Shown one piece after another: positions 62,423-64,000 of a stretch of DNA of 64,000 nt. Source of the DNA: Desulfovibrio sp. G11 (GTDB taxonomy: Bacteria > Desulfobacterota > Desulfovibrionia > Desulfovibrionales > Desulfovibrionaceae); the NCBI RefSeq assembly GCF_900243745.1, contig NZ_LT984798.1:2040501-2104500 (forward strand), in the 5' to 3' direction. The number at the start of each line of letters is the position of its first letter. Position 1 is the first letter of the stretch. A program made the translations under genes and the position numbers. The notes under the pieces were generated by a model. It did not search any database and was not told where the DNA came from. It saw only the letters and a list, made by a program, of their open reading frames with translations.

Positions 62423-63463
62423 ATGAAAATCCGGTTAGTTATCATAGTTTTTCTGGCATTTTTGTGCCTTTCGCCTTTGTGGCTGTCACAGGGCGACGCC
62501 CGCGCTGATGATGGGGAAAGCCTGCGCCAGGTGCAGACGGCACTGGGCAAAAACGATTACGATGAGGCCGTGCGCCTGCTCAAGCCGCTTGTTGACGGCG
62601 GCAATGCTGAAGCCCTGTACGTTATGGGCCGTCTTATTCTGGACGGCAAGGGCGTGAAGAAAAACCGCACCCGTGCGGCGGAGTTTTTCCGCCTGGCTGC
62701 GGAAAAGGGCGACGTGAGCGCCATGAACTCCTGGGCCACAGCCTTGGCCTCGGGCGACGGCGTGCCGCGCAACTACCGTGAGGCCGCGCGCTGGTTCCGC
62801 AAGGCGGCCGAACAGGGGCTGGCCATGGCCCAGTACAACCTTGGTTACCTCTACGCCCACGGGCGCGGCGTCAGCAAGGATGAGGCCGCCGCCATTGACT
62901 GGTACAGCCGTGCCGCCAATCAGGGCCTTGCATCGGCCCAGTATTCCCTGGGCTGGACCTATCTGAACAGCAAGGGTGAAAACCAGAGCGACACCAAAGC
63001 CGCCCACTGGTTTGAAAAAGCCGCGGAGCAAGATCACCCCAAGGCGCAGAACAATCTGGCATTCATGTACGCCGAGGGACGGGGCTATGCCCAGGACCCG
63101 GCCAAGGCCGTGCAGTGGTACACACGCGCTGCCGAACAGGGCTATGCCGAAGCCCAGTATAACCTTGGCTTTATGTACGAACAGGGCCGCGGCGTGCCGC
63201 AGGACTATAACCAGGCCGTGGACTGGTACCGCAAGGCTGCGGAGCAGAACGAGGCCGCCGCGCAGTACAGCCTGGGACTCATGTATGATCAGGGAACCGG
63301 CGTGCCGCGCAATCTGAGCGAGGCCAACCGCTGGTACAATCTGGCCGCCAAGAATGGCGACCCCGATGCCCGATCCGTGGTGCGCGCCCAGAACAACAAG
63401 CCGCAGCAGGCGCGCAAGGCCGCTCCGGCAAACCGGCAACAGAAGCGCGATAAAAAGCAGTAG
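62423..63463 (+). CDS. Secreted Sel1-repeat (TPR-like) protein
   Basis: 346 aa. A signal peptide (residues ~1-29, VIIVFLAFLCLSPLWLSQGDARA) leads to seven or eight tandem 36-residue Sel1 repeats with the consensus A.WYRKAAEQG.A.AQYNLG.MY..G.GV..D. The last ~30 residues are Lys/Gln/Arg-rich (RKAAPANRQQKRDKKQ). Such solenoids scaffold protein contacts, here in the periplasm. Three bases separate it from the transferase gene, and a terminator follows, making it the last gene of the neuB operon. Confidence 0.93.
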   Translation: MKIRLVIIVFLAFLCLSPLWLSQGDARADDGESLRQVQTALGKNDYDEAVRLLKPLVDGGNAEALYVMGRLILDGKGVKKNRTRAAEFFRLAAEKGDVSAMNSWATALASGDGVPRNYREAARWFRKAAEQGLAMAQYNLGYLYAHGRGVSKDEAAAIDWYSRAANQGLASAQYSLGWTYLNSKGENQSDTKAAHWFEKAAEQDHPKAQNNLAFMYAEGRGYAQDPAKAVQWYTRAAEQGYAEAQYNLGFMYEQGRGVPQDYNQAVDWYRKAAEQNEAAAQYSLGLMYDQGTGVPRNLSEANRWYNLAAKNGDPDARSVVRAQNNKPQQARKAAPANRQQKRDKKQ

Positions 63464-63486
63464 CATTTGCCATACAGCCAGAAAGC

Positions 63487-63522
63487 CGAGGCCCGTTCGC
63501 ATCTGCATGCGAACGGGCCTCG
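63487..63522 (+). terminator. Terminator of the neuB operon
   Basis: 16-bp perfect stem CGAGGCCCGTTCGCAT with its complement and loop CTGC, 24 bases past the stop. The tail TGTATTTGG is only partly U-rich. Confidence 0.8.
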
Positions 63523-63609
63523 TGTATTTGGGGGGCGGGCTGGTCCGCCTTTCTGGTTTTTTCAGGGCAGCGCTATTTTTCAGGGCATCCGCAGCCCTGA
63601 TGGCCTGCC

Positions 63610-64000
63610 CTATTTTTTGCCGCTCTTTTTTGCCGTTTTTTTGCTGCCCTTCGCCGCAGGTTTTTTTGCTGCGGCTGCGGATTTTTTTTCAACCGTTGTT
63701 ACGGCTGCGGGCTTTTTTTCCGCTGTCGCGGGGGCCGGGGATTTTACAGTTTGCTGGGCTTCTTCAACCTTGGCGGCAGCATGGGATCCAGCAGGCTCGG
63801 CAGGGGCCTGGGGAGCGGTTTTCGGAGCGCTTACGGGTTTGTCTTTGGCCGTTGCGGCGGGAGAGAACGCGGCATCTTCTGCATTTTCCGCAGCGGGAGT
63901 TTCATCCGCCTGTACCTGCCCGGCGGAAGGCTCATCGGCCTTTGCCTTTGCAGTAGGGGCGGTTTCGGTGACGGATATTTTTTCAGCTTCGGCGGCGTCT
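63610..64000 (-). CDS. C-terminal part of a Lys/Ala/Pro-rich protein (runs off the window)
   Basis: The minus-strand frame is open from the right edge to the stop TAG at 63612-63610, about 129 codons. It is low-complexity: the visible N-terminal side is acidic and Ala/Pro/Thr-rich (ADEPSAGQVQADETPAAEN), and the end is strongly basic with KKPAA and KKTAKKSGKK repeats, like histone-H1-type or nucleic-acid-binding tails. No domain is visible; it may be the tail of a larger protein. Converges on the neuB operon terminator. Confidence 0.72.
   Translation of the reverse strand, partial: DAAEAEKISVTETAPTAKAKADEPSAGQVQADETPAAENAEDAAFSPAATAKDKPVSAPKTAPQAPAEPAGSHAAAKVEEAQQTVKSPAPATAEKKPAAVTTVEKKSAAAAKKPAAKGSKKTAKKSGKK

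Overview
The window reads as ordinary chromosome of a GC-rich, anaerobic, sulfate-reducing deltaproteobacterium of the Desulfovibrio type. The strongest marker is dsrC (29960-30277), which has both C-terminal redox cysteines. Supporting markers are the futalosine menaquinone gene mqnB, a DcrH-like chemoreceptor-hemerythrin fusion, a PxxKW cysteine-rich protein, LarC and the selenium-associated YedF. I saw no rRNA, CRISPR array, transposase, integrase or phage gene. One tRNA (CAT anticodon) is present. Genus-level placement is an inference from gene content.

Layout, left to right. 1-531 is the 3' end of an iron-dependent alcohol dehydrogenase. On the minus strand follow hup and dapA, then a tight run corC-like, lnt, prfB (with a classical +1 programmed frameshift), a degenerate GGDEF protein and a FlhG/MinD-type ATPase (2363-7981). 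Next come M20 peptidase, mnmG and a membrane PilZ protein (8311-12581), then mtaD and a PxxKW protein. The plus-strand operon yajC-secD-secF (15332-18635) encodes accessory protein export factors and is followed by an RRM protein. arsR-arsM with ArsR-like operators, a PAP2 phosphatase, the tRNA and a compact sufC-sufB pair with an unknown 108-aa leader gene occupy 19791-24522.

24674-33257 holds hldD, trmI, mrcA (PBP1A), dsrC, a CBS-ACT protein, larC and a very basic secreted protein. 34036-41609 has a minus-strand operon joining a nucleotide-sugar dehydrogenase, mqnB, a polyprenyl synthase and purL, with menG and a 56-aa gene just upstream. Thus three menaquinone functions (MqnB, prenyl tail, MenG) sit within 4.5 kb. 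42348-44615 encodes a 755-aa low-complexity protein with eight DxDxLL-like motifs that I cannot assign.

45281-51068 is a long minus-strand run ending in ilvB-ilvN-ilvC (branched-chain amino acids), preceded by DUF465, yggT, a HAD phosphatase and an unknown gene. pdxS-pdxT (vitamin B6) diverge from it. 53007-59339 carries a DksA-type zinc-finger protein, the chemoreceptor-hemerythrin fusion, yedF, a lone peptide-ABC ATPase, rdgB and a DMT exporter. 59613-63463 is a plus-strand surface-glycan operon (neuB, LIC12162-type transferase, Sel1-repeat protein) behind an AT-rich promoter. A partial Lys/Ala/Pro-rich protein runs off the right edge.

No wholly new defence or mobile system is visible. The points most worth a second look are the DxDxLL repeat protein, a dispersed two-hairpin repeat found at 19.7 kb and 45.05 kb, the hairpin cluster around the second copy, the overlap-coupled prfB/GGDEF/FlhG genes, the sufCB leader gene and a possible 33-aa gene at 33800-33901.
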